A stretch of DNA of 64,000 nucleotides, from the NCBI RefSeq assembly GCF_030708455.1, contig NZ_JAUYWF010000007.1, forward strand, positions 62,001 to 126,000, in the 5' to 3' direction. A model generated the notes under the pieces. It did no database searches, was not told the origin of the DNA, and saw only the letters and a program-made list of their open reading frames with translations. The position numbers and the translations under genes are program-made. This DNA comes from Halomonas sp. SSL-5. Lineage in GTDB: Bacteria > Pseudomonadota > Gammaproteobacteria > Pseudomonadales > Halomonadaceae. Positions 52,560 through 62,723 of the stretch are shown piece by piece; positions within the stretch are counted from its first letter, which is position 1; every line of letters begins with the position of its first letter.

Positions 52560-54044
52560 CTACCCGTAGACCTGGAAGCTCCCGGCATTGAGCCACAGGT
52601 GCACCAGGATGCTGGCGACATAGCCCAGGGCGATCACCGGCGCCCAGCGCAGGTGGCCGGCGAAGGTGTAGTAGCCGCGGGCCTGACCCATCAGCGCCAC
52701 CCCGGCGGCGGAGCCGATGGAGAGCAGGCTGCCACCGACGCCGGCGGTCAGGGTGATCAGCAGCCAGTGGCCGTGGGACATCTCCGGCTGCATGGTCAGC
52801 ACCGCAAACATCACCGGGATGTTGTCCACCACCGCCGAGATCAGGCCCAGGGCGATGTTGGCCCAGGTGGCGTCCCAGCCGGTGTAGAGCGCCTCGGATA
52901 GCAGGCCGAGATAGCCCATGAACCCCAGGCCCCCCACACACATGACCACGCCGTAGAAGAACAGCAGGGTGTCCCACTCGGCCCGGGCGACACGGTTGAA
53001 GACATCGAAGGGCACCACGCTACCCAGCTGGGCCAGGCGCTTGTCGTCGCCCAGGCGCGTGTAGCGGGCGCGCTTACGCTCCAGTGAGCGGGGCAGGGTA
53101 CGGCGCAGGAAGAAGCCGAAGAACTGCAGGTAGCCCAGGCCCGTCATCATGCCCAGTACCGGAGGCAGGTGCAGCAGGCTGTGGCAGGCCACGGCGGTAG
53201 CCACGGTCAGCAGGAAGAGCAGCACGATGCGGCGAGCGCCACGCTTGAGTTCCACCTCCTCCTGAACGCCCTCCGGGGTGCGATTGCCGATAAACAGGCT
53301 CATGGCGATGGCGGGTACCAGGAAGTTGACCAGCGATGGGCCAAGCAGGGCGAAGAACTCGTAGAACTTGACCATGCCGGCCTGCCACACCATCAGGGTG
53401 GTGATATCGCCGAAGGGGCTGAAGGCGCCGCCGGCGTTGGCCGCTACTACGATATTGATGCACGCCATGTTGATGAAACGCTTGTCACCCTCGGCCACCT
53501 TGATCACCACCGCGCACATCAGCATGGCGGTGGTCAGGTTGTCGGCGATGGGGGAGATCACGAAGGCCAGGCCGCCGGTGATCCAGAACAGCTGGCGATA
53601 GCTGAAGCCCTTGCGCACCATCCAGGCGCGCAGGGCGTCGAACACCCGGCGCTCCTCCATGGCGTTGATGTAGGTCATCGCCACCAGCAGGAACAGCATC
53701 AGCTCGGTGAACTCGAGCAGGGTCTCGCGGAAGGCATGTTCGGCATCAGTGGGCATGCCGGCCTGCACATAGACCCAGCCGATCAGCGCCCAGATCAGGC
53801 CGGCGGCGATCAGCACCGGCTTGGACTTGCGCATATGCAGCTTCTCCTCGCCCATGACGAGTGCATAGGCGAGGATGAATAGCGCCACCGCCACGAACCC
53901 GGCAAGCGACCCGGTCAGGTCCAGGGGGCCGGTGGCGGCATGGGCGGGAGTGCCGGCGAGCAGCGCAACGGAAACGACGGACAGCAGAAGACCCGGCCGG
54001 CGGAGGTTCCGCGGCCAGGCTGAAGGGTGACAGCCGGTAGGCAT
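52560..54044 (-). CDS. nhaD: NhaD-type Na+/H+ antiporter
   Basis: The 494-residue ion transporter has a cleavable-type leader (about residues 10-37, ending PAHAATG) and about eleven or twelve further membrane segments. Family phrases include FVISPIADNLTTAMLMCAVV, NAGGAFSPFGDITTLMVWQAG, VVDNIPVMFAVLTM and GGSLLSIGSAAGVALMGQ, with buried Asp/Asn residues for ion transport. NhaD expels sodium or lithium at alkaline pH and is characteristic of halophiles. The ATG at 54044 starts the leader. It is a single-gene unit on the minus strand. Confidence 0.95.
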   Translation of the reverse strand: MPTGCHPSAWPRNLRRPGLLLSVVSVALLAGTPAHAATGPLDLTGSLAGFVAVALFILAYALVMGEEKLHMRKSKPVLIAAGLIWALIGWVYVQAGMPTDAEHAFRETLLEFTELMLFLLVAMTYINAMEERRVFDALRAWMVRKGFSYRQLFWITGGLAFVISPIADNLTTAMLMCAVVIKVAEGDKRFINMACINIVVAANAGGAFSPFGDITTLMVWQAGMVKFYEFFALLGPSLVNFLVPAIAMSLFIGNRTPEGVQEEVELKRGARRIVLLFLLTVATAVACHSLLHLPPVLGMMTGLGYLQFFGFFLRRTLPRSLERKRARYTRLGDDKRLAQLGSVVPFDVFNRVARAEWDTLLFFYGVVMCVGGLGFMGYLGLLSEALYTGWDATWANIALGLISAVVDNIPVMFAVLTMQPEMSHGHWLLITLTAGVGGSLLSIGSAAGVALMGQARGYYTFAGHLRWAPVIALGYVASILVHLWLNAGSFQVYG

Positions 54045-54254
54045 GGCAGTGTGTCCTGGGAAGGAAGGGAAGGGTGGGAAAGCCCCTTCCTTATAGCACG
54101 CGATGCTGCGCTGCGGTATCGACGCGCACTTCCCAGGCCATGCCAATTCGGCATGAGCGCGATCGGGCCTGCCGGATGCCCCCGCATGAGCAGTAGAGTT
54201 TGCTCGAAGCGTGTATCACACTGCCACGAACGGTCGCTGGAAAGGGAACCGATC

Positions 54255-55025
54255 ATGCGATTCAGGATACTTTCCGACCTGCATCTCGAATGTTTCGACA
54301 AGGAGCGAGAGTTGCCGGACAAGGCGTGCGATGTGGTGATCCTCGCCGGCGATATCTCGTGCAAGACCCGTGGTCTTGAGTGGGCGGCGAAGCGTTTCGC
54401 CGGCACACCGATACTCTATGTCCCCGGCAACCACGAGTTTTATCGGAGCAGCATGCAGCAACTGCGCAGGGAGCTGGAGGTCGAGGCAGACCGTCTCGGT
54501 ATCCATCTGCTCGACAACCGCACCCTGACCCTGGGTGGCGTGCGTTTTCATGGTTCCACGCTATGGACCGATTTCGATCTCTATGCGGGGAAGCCGGATC
54601 ACGATCCGGCACTCACCGAGGAGAGGGTGCTGGCCTTCATGCCGGATTTCCACATCATCGAGCAGCCCGACGGGGTGGTGTTCTCCCCGGCGGAGAGCCG
54701 ACGCCTGCATGCCGAGGCGCTGTCCTGGCTGGAAGGGGAACTGGCACAGGCGTTCGATGGTCCGCGGGTAGTGATTAGTCACCACGCGCCCCTGGCCGAG
54801 TGTATCCCGCCCCGTTACCGCGGTGATGCGGCCTCTCCGGCCTTCGCCTCGCATCTGCCGCAGCTGATGGGCCGGATGGATCTGTGGATCCATGGCCATG
54901 TGCACGAGCCGGTGGACTTCGAATCAGGTGGTACGCGTATCATCGCCAACCCTGGCGGTTATCCTGATGAGTTCGACTTGCCCCTGTTCTCGCCCGACCT
55001 GACGGTCGAAGTGAACGTGCCATGA
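54255..55025 (+). CDS. calcineurin-like metallophosphoesterase
   Basis: The 256-residue protein has all dinuclear-metal motifs: SDLHLE (about residues 6-11), LAGDIS (about 34), VPGNHEFY (about 58), ISHHAPL (about 175) and HGHVHEP (about 215). The substrate is not evident; relatives act on cyclic nucleotides, phosphoesters or Ap4A. GGGAACCGATC precedes the ATG. The next gene overlaps its stop (ATGATG). The 210-base gap to the divergent nhaD gene contains no gene. Confidence 0.9.
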   Translation: MRFRILSDLHLECFDKERELPDKACDVVILAGDISCKTRGLEWAAKRFAGTPILYVPGNHEFYRSSMQQLRRELEVEADRLGIHLLDNRTLTLGGVRFHGSTLWTDFDLYAGKPDHDPALTEERVLAFMPDFHIIEQPDGVVFSPAESRRLHAEALSWLEGELAQAFDGPRVVISHHAPLAECIPPRYRGDAASPAFASHLPQLMGRMDLWIHGHVHEPVDFESGGTRIIANPGGYPDEFDLPLFSPDLTVEVNVP

Positions 55026-55324
55026 TGTTGCTGATTGGTCTCTACCTGCTGGCGAGCCTGGTGGCCCTGGGCCTGTATGGCATCGACAAGGCCGCGGCGC
55101 GCCGGGATCGGCGACGCATCCGCGAGTCGACCCTGCATCTTGTCGCCCTGGTGGGCGGCTGGCCCGGCGCCCTGCTGGCGCGGCGCTGGTTTCGCCACAA
55201 GACGCGTAAGCAGCCCTTCGGGACGATCCTCTGGGGGTGCGTCGCCTTGAATCTCGGCGCCGTGACCTGGCTGGCCATGGCGGATTCCGCGGCGGGGCTG
55301 CGGCGACTGGTCGCCCTGGGGTAG
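55022..55324 (+). CDS. DUF1294 membrane protein
   Basis: The 100-residue protein has an N-terminal membrane helix (about 2-20) followed by the DUF1294 signature: [28 protein letters not shown] in parts, then [22 protein letters not shown] second membrane helix is at about 67-86. The function of the family is unknown. It overlaps the phosphoesterase gene by four bases and is followed at four bases by polB, so the three are probably one operon. Confidence 0.9.
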   Translation: MMLLIGLYLLASLVALGLYGIDKAAARRDRRRIRESTLHLVALVGGWPGALLARRWFRHKTRKQPFGTILWGCVALNLGAVTWLAMADSAAGLRRLVALG

Positions 55325-55328
55325 CCCC

Positions 55329-57707
55329 TTGCCGAGTCGACAAGGATTCATCCTGACCCGCCACTGGCAGGATGCCGCCGAGGGCATCCGGGTATGGCTG
55401 TGGCTGGCCACCGACGAGGGGCCACTGTGCGTCACCCTGCCGGTGCAGCACGCGGTAGCCTTCCTGCCGGCTGTGCAGCGTGCCGAGGCCGAATCGGTGG
55501 TCGGTAGCGAACCGGGCCTCGAGCTGCGTGGCCTCGAGATGAAAGACTTTCGGCACCGGCCGGTCCTTGGGCTATATGCGCGACACTATCGTCAGCTGCA
55601 GGCGGCGGAGCGTCGCCTGCAGGAGGTTGGCGTCACGCTCCACGAGGCCGACATCCGTCCCCCGGAGCGCTATCTGATGGAGCGGTTTATCACCGCGCCC
55701 GTTCAGGTGCAGGGGTCTCTGGACGGAGAGGGTGGCCTGGTCGAGGCGCGCCTGCGCCCGGCCCCCGACTACCGCCCGCGCCTGCGCACGGTCTCGCTGG
55801 ATATCGAGACCAGCGCCCGGGGCGAGCTCTACTCCATTGCCCTGGAAGGCTGTGGGCAGCGCCAGGTCTACATGCTGGGGCCGGCCAACGGTGAGTCAGG
55901 CGAGGGGGATTTTTGTCTGGACTACTGCGCCACCCGAGGCGAGCTTCTCGAACGGCTGAACGCCTGGTTCGCGGAGTTTGATCCCGATGCCATCATCGGC
56001 TGGAACCTGGTGCAGTTCGACCTGCGTCTGCTGAACGAGCATGCCCGTCAGTTGGGAGTGCCGCTGAGGCTCGGGCGCGGCGGGGCACAACTCGAGCTGC
56101 GCGCCCATGGCCACCAGCCCAGCCATCTCTTTGCCGCTGCCGAGGGGCGGCTGATCATCGATGGCATCGAGGCGCTGCGCTCGGCCACCTGGAGCTTCCC
56201 CTCCTTCAGCCTGGAGAACGTGGCCCAGACACTGCTCGGCGAGGGCAAGGTGATCGAGGATCCCTACCGGCGCCTCGACGATATCCTGCGCATGTTCGCC
56301 GAGGACAAGCCGGCGCTTGCCCGCTACAACCTCAAGGACTGTGAGCTGGTCACGCGCATCTTCGCCAGGACCGAGCTGCTGACCTTCCTGCTGGAGCGGG
56401 CCACGGTGACCGGCCTGCCCGCCGACCGCAGCGGCGGTTCGGTCGCGGCCTTTACCCACCTCTACCTGCCACGGCTGCACCGGCTGGGATGGGTGGCACC
56501 CAACCTCGGTGAGGGAGAGGCGGCCGAGAGCCCCGGTGGCTTCGTTATGGATTCCCGTCCGGGGCTTTACGATTCGGTGCTGGTGCTGGATTTCAAGAGT
56601 CTCTACCCCTCGATCATCCGCAGCTTCCTGATCGACCCGGCGGGGCTGGTGGCGGGGTTGGCCGAGCCCTCTGACGCAGCCTCGGTGCCGGGTTTTCGCG
56701 AGGCCCGCTTCTCGCGCACCCGCCATGCGCTGCCGGCCATCGTCGAGCGGGTCTGGGCGGGTCGCGAGGTGGCCAAGGCGGAGGGCAACGCGCCGCTCTC
56801 ACAGGCGCTGAAGATCATCATGAACAGCTTCTACGGCGTACTGGGTTCCCGGGGCTGTCGCTTCTTCGATGCACGTCTCGCCTCGTCGATCACCCTGCGC
56901 GGGCACGAGATCATGCGACGGACGCGTGAACTGATCGAGGATAAGGGATATACCGTTATCTATGGCGACACCGACTCTACCTTCGTCTGGCTCGGGCGGG
57001 CCCGCGAGGAGGCCGACGCCGCAGCAATCGGAAAGGCACTCGTGGACCACGTCAACGCCTGGTGGCGCGACCATCTGGAGGTCGAATATGGCCTGGCCAG
57101 TGCCCTGGAGCTGCAGTTCGAGACCCACTATCGACGCTTCCTGATGCCTACCATCCGCGGTACCGAAGCGGGCAGCAAGAAGCGCTATGCCGGACTGGTG
57201 TGCGATCCAGCAGGGGAGGAGCGGATCGTCTTCAAGGGCATGGAGACGGTACGCAGCGACTGGACGCCACTGGCGCAACAGTTTCAGCGCGAGCTATACC
57301 GGCGCATTTTCCAGGATGCGCCGTACCGGGACTACGTGCGTGGCTACGTGGCTGCCTTTATCGAAGGCGCCAGAGGCACGTCGCTGGATGAGCGGCTGGT
57401 CTACCGCAAGCGTCTGCGGCGTCGCCTGGAGGAGTACCGACGCAACGTGCCGCCCCATGTTCGGGCGGCCCGCCTGGCCGATGCCGAGAATGATCGGCTG
57501 GGCCGGCCGCGCCGCTATCAGCGTGGTGGCTGGATTCGCTACGTGATCACCGTGGCCGGTCCGCAGCCTCTGGAGGCGTGGCATTCGCCCATCGATATCG
57601 ACCACTACCTGAGCCGCCAGCTGCAACCCGTGGCGGATGCCATCCTGCCCTTGGTGGGCGATGACTTCGCCGCTCTGGTCGATCGCCAGCTGGGGCTGTT
57701 CGGCTAG
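55329..57707 (+). CDS. polB: DNA polymerase II (family B)
   Basis: The 792-residue SOS-type polymerase has exonuclease motifs SLDIETS (Asp near 158), [12 protein letters not shown] and YNLKDCELV. Polymerase motifs are [14 protein letters not shown] (near 420), [13 protein letters not shown] and [12 protein letters not shown] (near 545). All catalytic acids are present, so both proofreading and synthesis should work. The start is a TTG at 55329, supported by the match of [11 protein letters not shown] to the E. coli N-terminus. The ribosome-binding site is weak. It ends five bases from the convergent AhpD-like gene. No LexA box was found at its start. Confidence 0.95.
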   Translation: MPSRQGFILTRHWQDAAEGIRVWLWLATDEGPLCVTLPVQHAVAFLPAVQRAEAESVVGSEPGLELRGLEMKDFRHRPVLGLYARHYRQLQAAERRLQEVGVTLHEADIRPPERYLMERFITAPVQVQGSLDGEGGLVEARLRPAPDYRPRLRTVSLDIETSARGELYSIALEGCGQRQVYMLGPANGESGEGDFCLDYCATRGELLERLNAWFAEFDPDAIIGWNLVQFDLRLLNEHARQLGVPLRLGRGGAQLELRAHGHQPSHLFAAAEGRLIIDGIEALRSATWSFPSFSLENVAQTLLGEGKVIEDPYRRLDDILRMFAEDKPALARYNLKDCELVTRIFARTELLTFLLERATVTGLPADRSGGSVAAFTHLYLPRLHRLGWVAPNLGEGEAAESPGGFVMDSRPGLYDSVLVLDFKSLYPSIIRSFLIDPAGLVAGLAEPSDAASVPGFREARFSRTRHALPAIVERVWAGREVAKAEGNAPLSQALKIIMNSFYGVLGSRGCRFFDARLASSITLRGHEIMRRTRELIEDKGYTVIYGDTDSTFVWLGRAREEADAAAIGKALVDHVNAWWRDHLEVEYGLASALELQFETHYRRFLMPTIRGTEAGSKKRYAGLVCDPAGEERIVFKGMETVRSDWTPLAQQFQRELYRRIFQDAPYRDYVRGYVAAFIEGARGTSLDERLVYRKRLRRRLEEYRRNVPPHVRAARLADAENDRLGRPRRYQRGGWIRYVITVAGPQPLEAWHSPIDIDHYLSRQLQPVADAILPLVGDDFAALVDRQLGLFG

Positions 57708-57712
57708 CCCGC

Positions 57713-58063
57713 TCAGCCGCGCTCGGCGGCGAAGGTGTCGTAGGCTTCCAGCGCCTGGGCGCCAGTGGTGAAGGCCGGGCCGCCACCCATGTAGATACCC
57801 ACGCCGATGGTCTCCATGATCTCGTCGCGGCTGGCACCGAGATCCGCGGCCGCCTTGGCGTGGAAGGCGATGCAGCCCTCGCAGCGGGTGCTGATGCCGA
57901 TGGCCAGGGCCATTAGCTCTTTGTGCTTATGGGACAGGGCGCCATCGACGTTGGCCCCCTTGGCCATTTGCGTAAAGCCTTTGGCGACCTCGGGAACGCC
58001 CTTGCGTACCTCCTGCATGAGGGCAGAGAGGTCCTGGGTAGTCTTCTTCCAATCCTTGTGCAT
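57713..58063 (-). CDS. carboxymuconolactone decarboxylase/AhpD-family protein
   Basis: The 116-residue helical protein has the AhpD-type redox motif RCEGCIAFHAKAA with the CxxC pair and a nearby His. Upstream is SHKHKELMALAIGIS, and downstream are GASRDEIMETIGVGIYMGGGPA and the end ALEAYDTF. This short form belongs to the alkylhydroperoxidase-like group and probably acts in peroxide or disulfide chemistry. The ATG at 58063 follows GAGGTTTGCGCG. Confidence 0.9.
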   Translation of the reverse strand: MHKDWKKTTQDLSALMQEVRKGVPEVAKGFTQMAKGANVDGALSHKHKELMALAIGISTRCEGCIAFHAKAAADLGASRDEIMETIGVGIYMGGGPAFTTGAQALEAYDTFAAERG

Positions 58064-58154
58064 CGCGCAAACCTCAACGTGGTTATCAGGGTATTCGGTA
58101 GCGCGATATGCTAGGGTCCAGACCGATCCGCCACCGTGATCTGGGTCAACTCCC

Positions 58155-59963
58155 TCACCGTCCAGTGTCGGGCGGAATGTCGCACTCATGAGCCACCGGT
58201 GAACGCTTGCCGAACTGCAGCTCGGCCAGATGGCGATAGAGTGGGCTTGTCTCCATCAGCTCGGCGTGGCGACCGGCGGCGACCAGGCGCCCCTCGTCCA
58301 TCACCAGCAACCGGTCGGCGGCGACCACCGTGGCCAGGCGATGGGCGATCACCAGACTGGTGCGCCCCACCATCAATCGGTCCAGCGCCTGCTGCACCAG
58401 GCGTTCGCTCTCGGCATCCAGGGCGCTGGTCGCCTCATCCAGCAGCAGCACCCGGGGGTCCTTGAGCAACGCCCGGGCAATTGCCAGGCGCTGACGCTGG
58501 CCACCGGAGAGCTGCACGCCGCCGGGGCCCAGCGGGGTGTCGAATCCCTCCGGCAGTGCGTCGATAAAGGCCAGGGCGTTGGCGTCCCGGGCCGCTGAGC
58601 GCAGCGTCTCGAGATCCGCCCCGGGGTCTCCATAGCGCAGGTTGTCGGCCACGCTGCCGGTGAAGAGCACGGGCTCCTGGGCCACCAGGCCCAGCGCCGA
58701 GCGCAGCTCGCCCGGCTCCAGGTCGCGCAGGTCTATGCCGTCCAGGCGCGCGGTGCCGGTGTCGGGATCGTGGAAACGCAGCAGTAGCGTGAGCAGGGTG
58801 CTCTTGCCCGCGCCGGAGGGGCCCACCAGCGCCACCCGCTCGCCCGGCTGGATGATCAGGTCGAAGGCTGCCAGTGCCGGGGTATCACGCCCCGGATAGG
58901 TGAAGCTCACCCCCTCCAGGCGGATCTCTCCGGTGAGCGGTCGGGGCAGCGGGACGGGACAGGCCGGTGGCGCGATGGTGGGGCGGGTATCCAGCAACTC
59001 CAGCAGGCGCTCCGCGGCCCCTGCCGCCTGCTGGACATCCCCGGCCACCTCGGCCAGGGTCGCCACGGCACCGGCCGCCAGCACCGCATAGAAGACGAAG
59101 GCCGAGAGTTCGCCGGCGGTCATGGTGCCGGCCAGCACCGCCTGGCCACCCTGCCACAGCATGATACCCACCGCGGCGAACACCGCCAGCATGGCCAGCC
59201 CCGTCAGCATGGCGCGCTGTCGGGTGCGCGTCACGGCGCTGGCGAAGGCCTCCTCGACGCGCCCGGCATAGTCGCGCCGATCGAGCGTCTCATGGGTGAA
59301 GGCCTGGACGGTGCGGATACCGGACAGGGCCTCGCCGGCATAGCGGCCGAGTTCCGCCACCCGGTCCTGGCTGACCCGGGATAGCCGCCGCACCCGTCGC
59401 CCGAACCACAGGATCGGCAGCACGGTGGCGGGGATGCCCAGCAACACGATGGCCGAGAGCCAGGGCTGGGTCACCAGCATCAGCGCCACGGCGCCGATCA
59501 GAATCAGCAGATTGCGCAGGGCCAGCGACACCGAGGAGCCGAACAGGCTCTGCAGCACGCTGGTATCGGCGGTAAGCCGCGAGGTGATCTCCCCGGCGGC
59601 CTGGCCCGGCGCCTGGGCACTCTCGAAGAAGCTCGGCTCCAGGGTCAGCAGGTGGTCGAAGACCCGGCGGCGCAGGTCCGCGGCCAGCCGCTCGCCGATC
59701 CAGGTCACCAGGTAGTAGCGTAGTGCCGAGGCCATGGCCAGCACCGTCACCACGGCGAGCATCCCCCCCAGGGTGCGCCCCAGGGCGGAGCTGTCGGCGG
59801 CCATGAAGCCACGGTCGATCACCAGGCGCAGCCCCTGGCCGAGCAGCAGCACGCTGCCGGAGGCCAGCAGCAGGGCCAGGGCGGCCAGGGTCAGGCGCCA
59901 GCGGTAGGGAGCCAGCAGGCTCAGCAGGCGCAGCAGCACCCGCGGGTCGGGGCGTGAAGGCAT
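58155..59963 (-). CDS. ABC exporter (fused permease and ATPase)
   Basis: The 602-residue half-transporter has six membrane segments in residues 20-310 and an ATPase domain from about 345. Walker A is GPSGAGKST, the Q-loop region is VAQEPVLFTG, the signature is LSGGQRQR, Walker B is RVLLLDEATSALD and the switch is IAHRLATV. It looks like MsbA/BmrA-type lipid or drug exporters and should work as a homodimer. The ATG at 59963 begins the basic lead before helix 1. A diguanylate cyclase gene lies 68 bases upstream on the same strand. Confidence 0.92.
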   Translation of the reverse strand: MPSRPDPRVLLRLLSLLAPYRWRLTLAALALLLASGSVLLLGQGLRLVIDRGFMAADSSALGRTLGGMLAVVTVLAMASALRYYLVTWIGERLAADLRRRVFDHLLTLEPSFFESAQAPGQAAGEITSRLTADTSVLQSLFGSSVSLALRNLLILIGAVALMLVTQPWLSAIVLLGIPATVLPILWFGRRVRRLSRVSQDRVAELGRYAGEALSGIRTVQAFTHETLDRRDYAGRVEEAFASAVTRTRQRAMLTGLAMLAVFAAVGIMLWQGGQAVLAGTMTAGELSAFVFYAVLAAGAVATLAEVAGDVQQAAGAAERLLELLDTRPTIAPPACPVPLPRPLTGEIRLEGVSFTYPGRDTPALAAFDLIIQPGERVALVGPSGAGKSTLLTLLLRFHDPDTGTARLDGIDLRDLEPGELRSALGLVAQEPVLFTGSVADNLRYGDPGADLETLRSAARDANALAFIDALPEGFDTPLGPGGVQLSGGQRQRLAIARALLKDPRVLLLDEATSALDAESERLVQQALDRLMVGRTSLVIAHRLATVVAADRLLVMDEGRLVAAGRHAELMETSPLYRHLAELQFGKRSPVAHECDIPPDTGR

Positions 59964-60031
59964 CGCGGATCTCGACAGGCAGGGAAGGAACGCAGCACGC
60001 GTCGACCATAGCATTCCCACCCTGATGATGT

Positions 60032-61366
60032 TCAGTGACGGCCGCGAGGAGGCCCGTCAGGCCGGCACGATGCAAGGGGGGCAGTTGCGTCAATGGTTGC
60101 GTCAGCAGCTGGCATGGCCACACCGCCGGCGTGCCGGACTGGATGTGTCAGGGGATCGCCTCTCTCCGGTGCCGGCCGGGGGCGGGGGGCCACAACCACG
60201 CGGTTGCGCCCCTGGGCCTTGCCGACATAGAGCGCCTGGTCGGCGCGCAGCAGGGCGGGTTCGAGGCCCGTTTCCCCCTCTTCGACGCGGCTGATGCCCA
60301 CGGTGACGGAGAGCGACGTCTCATCGTCGAACATCGTCAGGGCCAAGGCGCTGACCCGCTCACGCAGTCGCTCGGCGATGGCGGTGGCCGTGCCGAGGTC
60401 GGCGAGGGGCAGGGCAAGCACGAATTCCTCGCCGCCATAGCGGCCCAGTATGTCGGAGTCCCTCAGCACCGCCTGGCAACAGCCGGCCACGCTCGCCAGC
60501 ACCCGGTCGCCTACCGCATGGCCGTGGTGGTCATTGAGCCGCTTGAAGAGGTCGACGTCGACCATGCAGACCGCCAGGGGTGTCCCGTCGCGTCGAGCGC
60601 GGCGCAGCTCCTGCTCGGCCAGTTCAAAGAAGTGGCGGCGATTGGCGACGCCGGTGAGCCCATCTGTGCAGGCCATGTGACGCAGCTGCGCCTCGAGTGC
60701 CTCGCGCCCGCGGATCTCATCCTTGAGACGGCGGTTCGCCGAGCGTTCCTCCAACAGCATGGCAAACTGCTCTCGCTTGAGGCGTTTGATCCGGGTGATG
60801 GTCATCCAGCCGAGCAGGTTGACGAAGGCCAGAAGCAGCATGCTGGTCAGCACCAGGCCCGGCGGCAGGGGGGCCCAGAGCGTGATGGCCACCGGAAAGC
60901 CGAGGAGCAGGTAAGCGTTGGCGGCCAGCATCCAGCGAATACGGTTGGGAATGAACAGGTAGAGCGCCATGCTGGCGGTCACCACCGAGGCGACATGGAT
61001 GCCTTCGCCGGGTCGCAGGGGGATGGTCAGCAGCAGCCCCGAGAGGCCGAGCAGGCAGGTCAGGTTGACGGGCAGTGGCGCGTGGGCCACCGCCGGTCGG
61101 CGCCAGGCGGCCAGGGCGAGCAGCAGGCTGACCAGAACAACCAGCAGGCGCATGGCCAACAGTGTCTGGAAGGGCTGTCCGGGGCCGAGCACGGTGTAAT
61201 CCGCCAGGGCGAAGGCCAGGAAGAGGCCTGCGATCACGGCCAGCGCCAGCCGCAACTGGCAGGCGTGATAGGTGATCAGGGTGCGTTGGAACAGGGCCTC
61301 CAGCGCCGAGTCGCGAAACTCGGCCTGCCAGTTCAGCTCCCCACCGCTCTGAGATACCGCTTTCAT
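60032..61366 (-). CDS. membrane diguanylate cyclase
   Basis: The 444-residue protein has about six membrane helices (about residues 35-205), a short coiled coil (about 210-240) and a GGDEF domain. The active site reads GRYGGEEFVLALP, near residue 308. The inhibitory I-site RDSD lies five residues before it, so product inhibition by cyclic di-GMP is expected. Substrate-binding phrases DGLTGVANRRHF and VDLFKRLNDHHGHAVGD are intact. A disordered tail follows residue 395. The membrane part resembles MASE-type sensors but the ligand is unknown. Confidence 0.92.
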   Translation of the reverse strand: MKAVSQSGGELNWQAEFRDSALEALFQRTLITYHACQLRLALAVIAGLFLAFALADYTVLGPGQPFQTLLAMRLLVVLVSLLLALAAWRRPAVAHAPLPVNLTCLLGLSGLLLTIPLRPGEGIHVASVVTASMALYLFIPNRIRWMLAANAYLLLGFPVAITLWAPLPPGLVLTSMLLLAFVNLLGWMTITRIKRLKREQFAMLLEERSANRRLKDEIRGREALEAQLRHMACTDGLTGVANRRHFFELAEQELRRARRDGTPLAVCMVDVDLFKRLNDHHGHAVGDRVLASVAGCCQAVLRDSDILGRYGGEEFVLALPLADLGTATAIAERLRERVSALALTMFDDETSLSVTVGISRVEEGETGLEPALLRADQALYVGKAQGRNRVVVAPRPRPAPERGDPLTHPVRHAGGVAMPAADATIDATAPLASCRPDGPPRGRH

Positions 61367-61538
61367 GCCGGCCTCCTGGCGGCATCGGCCGCACTGCCGC
61401 GCCTTGCTGCGCTCCGTGTCGTGTCCCCGCGGCCCGGGATGCTCGGCCAGGCGTCGTGAGGCATCACCCCAGTTTGGTCGCCGATGGCGCCATGCGCCAG
61501 TCGACGGCCGATGCTGTCCTGTCTGGCGTACAGGCGGC

Positions 61539-61602
61539 GTAAGCGATCGCTTACTTAATCAGTTTTTCTTTATAATCATGTCGTTAGTATGAGAATACTC
61601 AT
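61539..61602. promoter_or_regulatory. perfect 16-bp palindrome and nested inverted repeats
   Basis: GTAAGCGATCGCTTAC (61539-61554) is a perfect palindrome. A TATAAT sits at 61571-61576 on the plus strand. Overlapping inverted repeats AGTAT/ATACT and ATGAG/CTCAT fill 61586-61602. The 246-base gap lies between the yejK stop and the cyclase start, both on the minus strand, and holds no gene. The palindrome could be an operator for the cyclase gene. Confidence 0.5.
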
Positions 61603-61612
61603 CGCTGGCGGA

Positions 61613-62650
61613 TCAGTTCCCGGACTTTAGCTGATCCTTCAACTGCTTGGGCACCTGCTTGATGATCAGCCGGTCGCCGGCCTCGTCATACTCCACGCTG
61701 GAGCCCAGCAGGTGGGAGTCGAAGCTGATCGAGACCCCGCCGGCGCGGCCGGTGAAGCGCCGGAAGCGGTTGAGGGTCTTCCTGTCCGGCGGGATCTCCG
61801 GCGACAGCCCGTAGTCGGCGTTGCGGATATGCTCATAGAAGGCCCTGGGTTGCTGTTCGTCGAGCATGCCCGAGAGCTCCTCCAGGGTGATCGGCTCGCC
61901 GCGGCTGGCCTGCTCGCTGGCGTAGTCGACCAGTGTCTCGGTCTTCTCGCGGCTGGCCTCCTCCGCCAGATCCTCCTTCTCCACGTAGTCGCTGAATGCC
62001 TTGAGCAGGGTGCGAGTCTCACCCGGGGCGTCGACGCCTTCCACCGCCCCCAGCAGCGCCGCGAAGCCTTCGGCGAGCGCCTTGCCGCCACGCTCGCGGG
62101 TCCAGGAGAGGTACTGCTTGGAATCACCGCTCTGCCACTGGCCGATATCCAGGCGCGCCGCCAGGCTCATCTGGGTCAGGTTGAGCTGTCGCGCCGGTAC
62201 CGGCCGCAGGTTGTCGTCGATGGCGAACCCCTCGCGATGGTGCAGCAGGGCCAGGGTCAGGAAGCGCGCATCGCCGAAGCGGGTGTCCAGCACCATCAGG
62301 TCGCCGGAGACCGAGAGGTGCGCGTCCAGCAGCTTGGCCAGACGCTCGGCGAGGCCGCGGGTCAGGGCCACGAAGTCGCGCTTCTCCGCGAGGTAGTCGG
62401 TGATCTCTGCGGCCAGCGCCGAGCCGCCGCCTGCGCCGGCGTCACCCGCCTCGGTATCGCCTTGGGTGTCGAACTCGACGTCCTGGAAGTGCCCCCACGC
62501 CTTGCTCTTGGCGTGGTAGGCCCGGGTCAGGCTCTCCAGCATGGCTTCCAGGGCGTCCGAGGCGGGCAGAGGCTCGCTTGCCGGCAGCAGGCGTGCCGGG
62601 GCGTCGCCGGCCTTCTCGATGCGATGAACGATGGCGTTGAGGATCGGCAT
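61613..62650 (-). CDS. yejK: nucleoid-associated protein YejK/NdpA
   Basis: The 345-residue DNA-binding protein matches the YejK family in length (about 335) and motifs. These are the start ILNAIVHRIEK, ITDYLAEKRDFVALTRGLAERL, DTRFGDARFLTLALLHHREGFAI in parts, KQYLSWTRERGGKALAEGF and the C-terminal RFTGRAGGVSISFDSHLLG. It binds the nucleoid in the cytoplasm. There is no close partner gene; the response regulator lies 73 bases upstream of its start. Confidence 0.93.
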   Translation of the reverse strand: MPILNAIVHRIEKAGDAPARLLPASEPLPASDALEAMLESLTRAYHAKSKAWGHFQDVEFDTQGDTEAGDAGAGGGSALAAEITDYLAEKRDFVALTRGLAERLAKLLDAHLSVSGDLMVLDTRFGDARFLTLALLHHREGFAIDDNLRPVPARQLNLTQMSLAARLDIGQWQSGDSKQYLSWTRERGGKALAEGFAALLGAVEGVDAPGETRTLLKAFSDYVEKEDLAEEASREKTETLVDYASEQASRGEPITLEELSGMLDEQQPRAFYEHIRNADYGLSPEIPPDRKTLNRFRRFTGRAGGVSISFDSHLLGSSVEYDEAGDRLIIKQVPKQLKDQLKSGN

Positions 62651-62723
62651 GGGGGCTCCCGCGATGATGGACGAGGAGCCGGATGATACCTGTCGCGGTG
62701 CGCGGCCGATAGGCGATCCCGCC

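Noticed and set aside
61571-61576. TATAAT as a promoter of a plus-strand protein gene
   Set aside because: No plus-strand frame with a ribosome-binding site follows; yejK runs antisense there.
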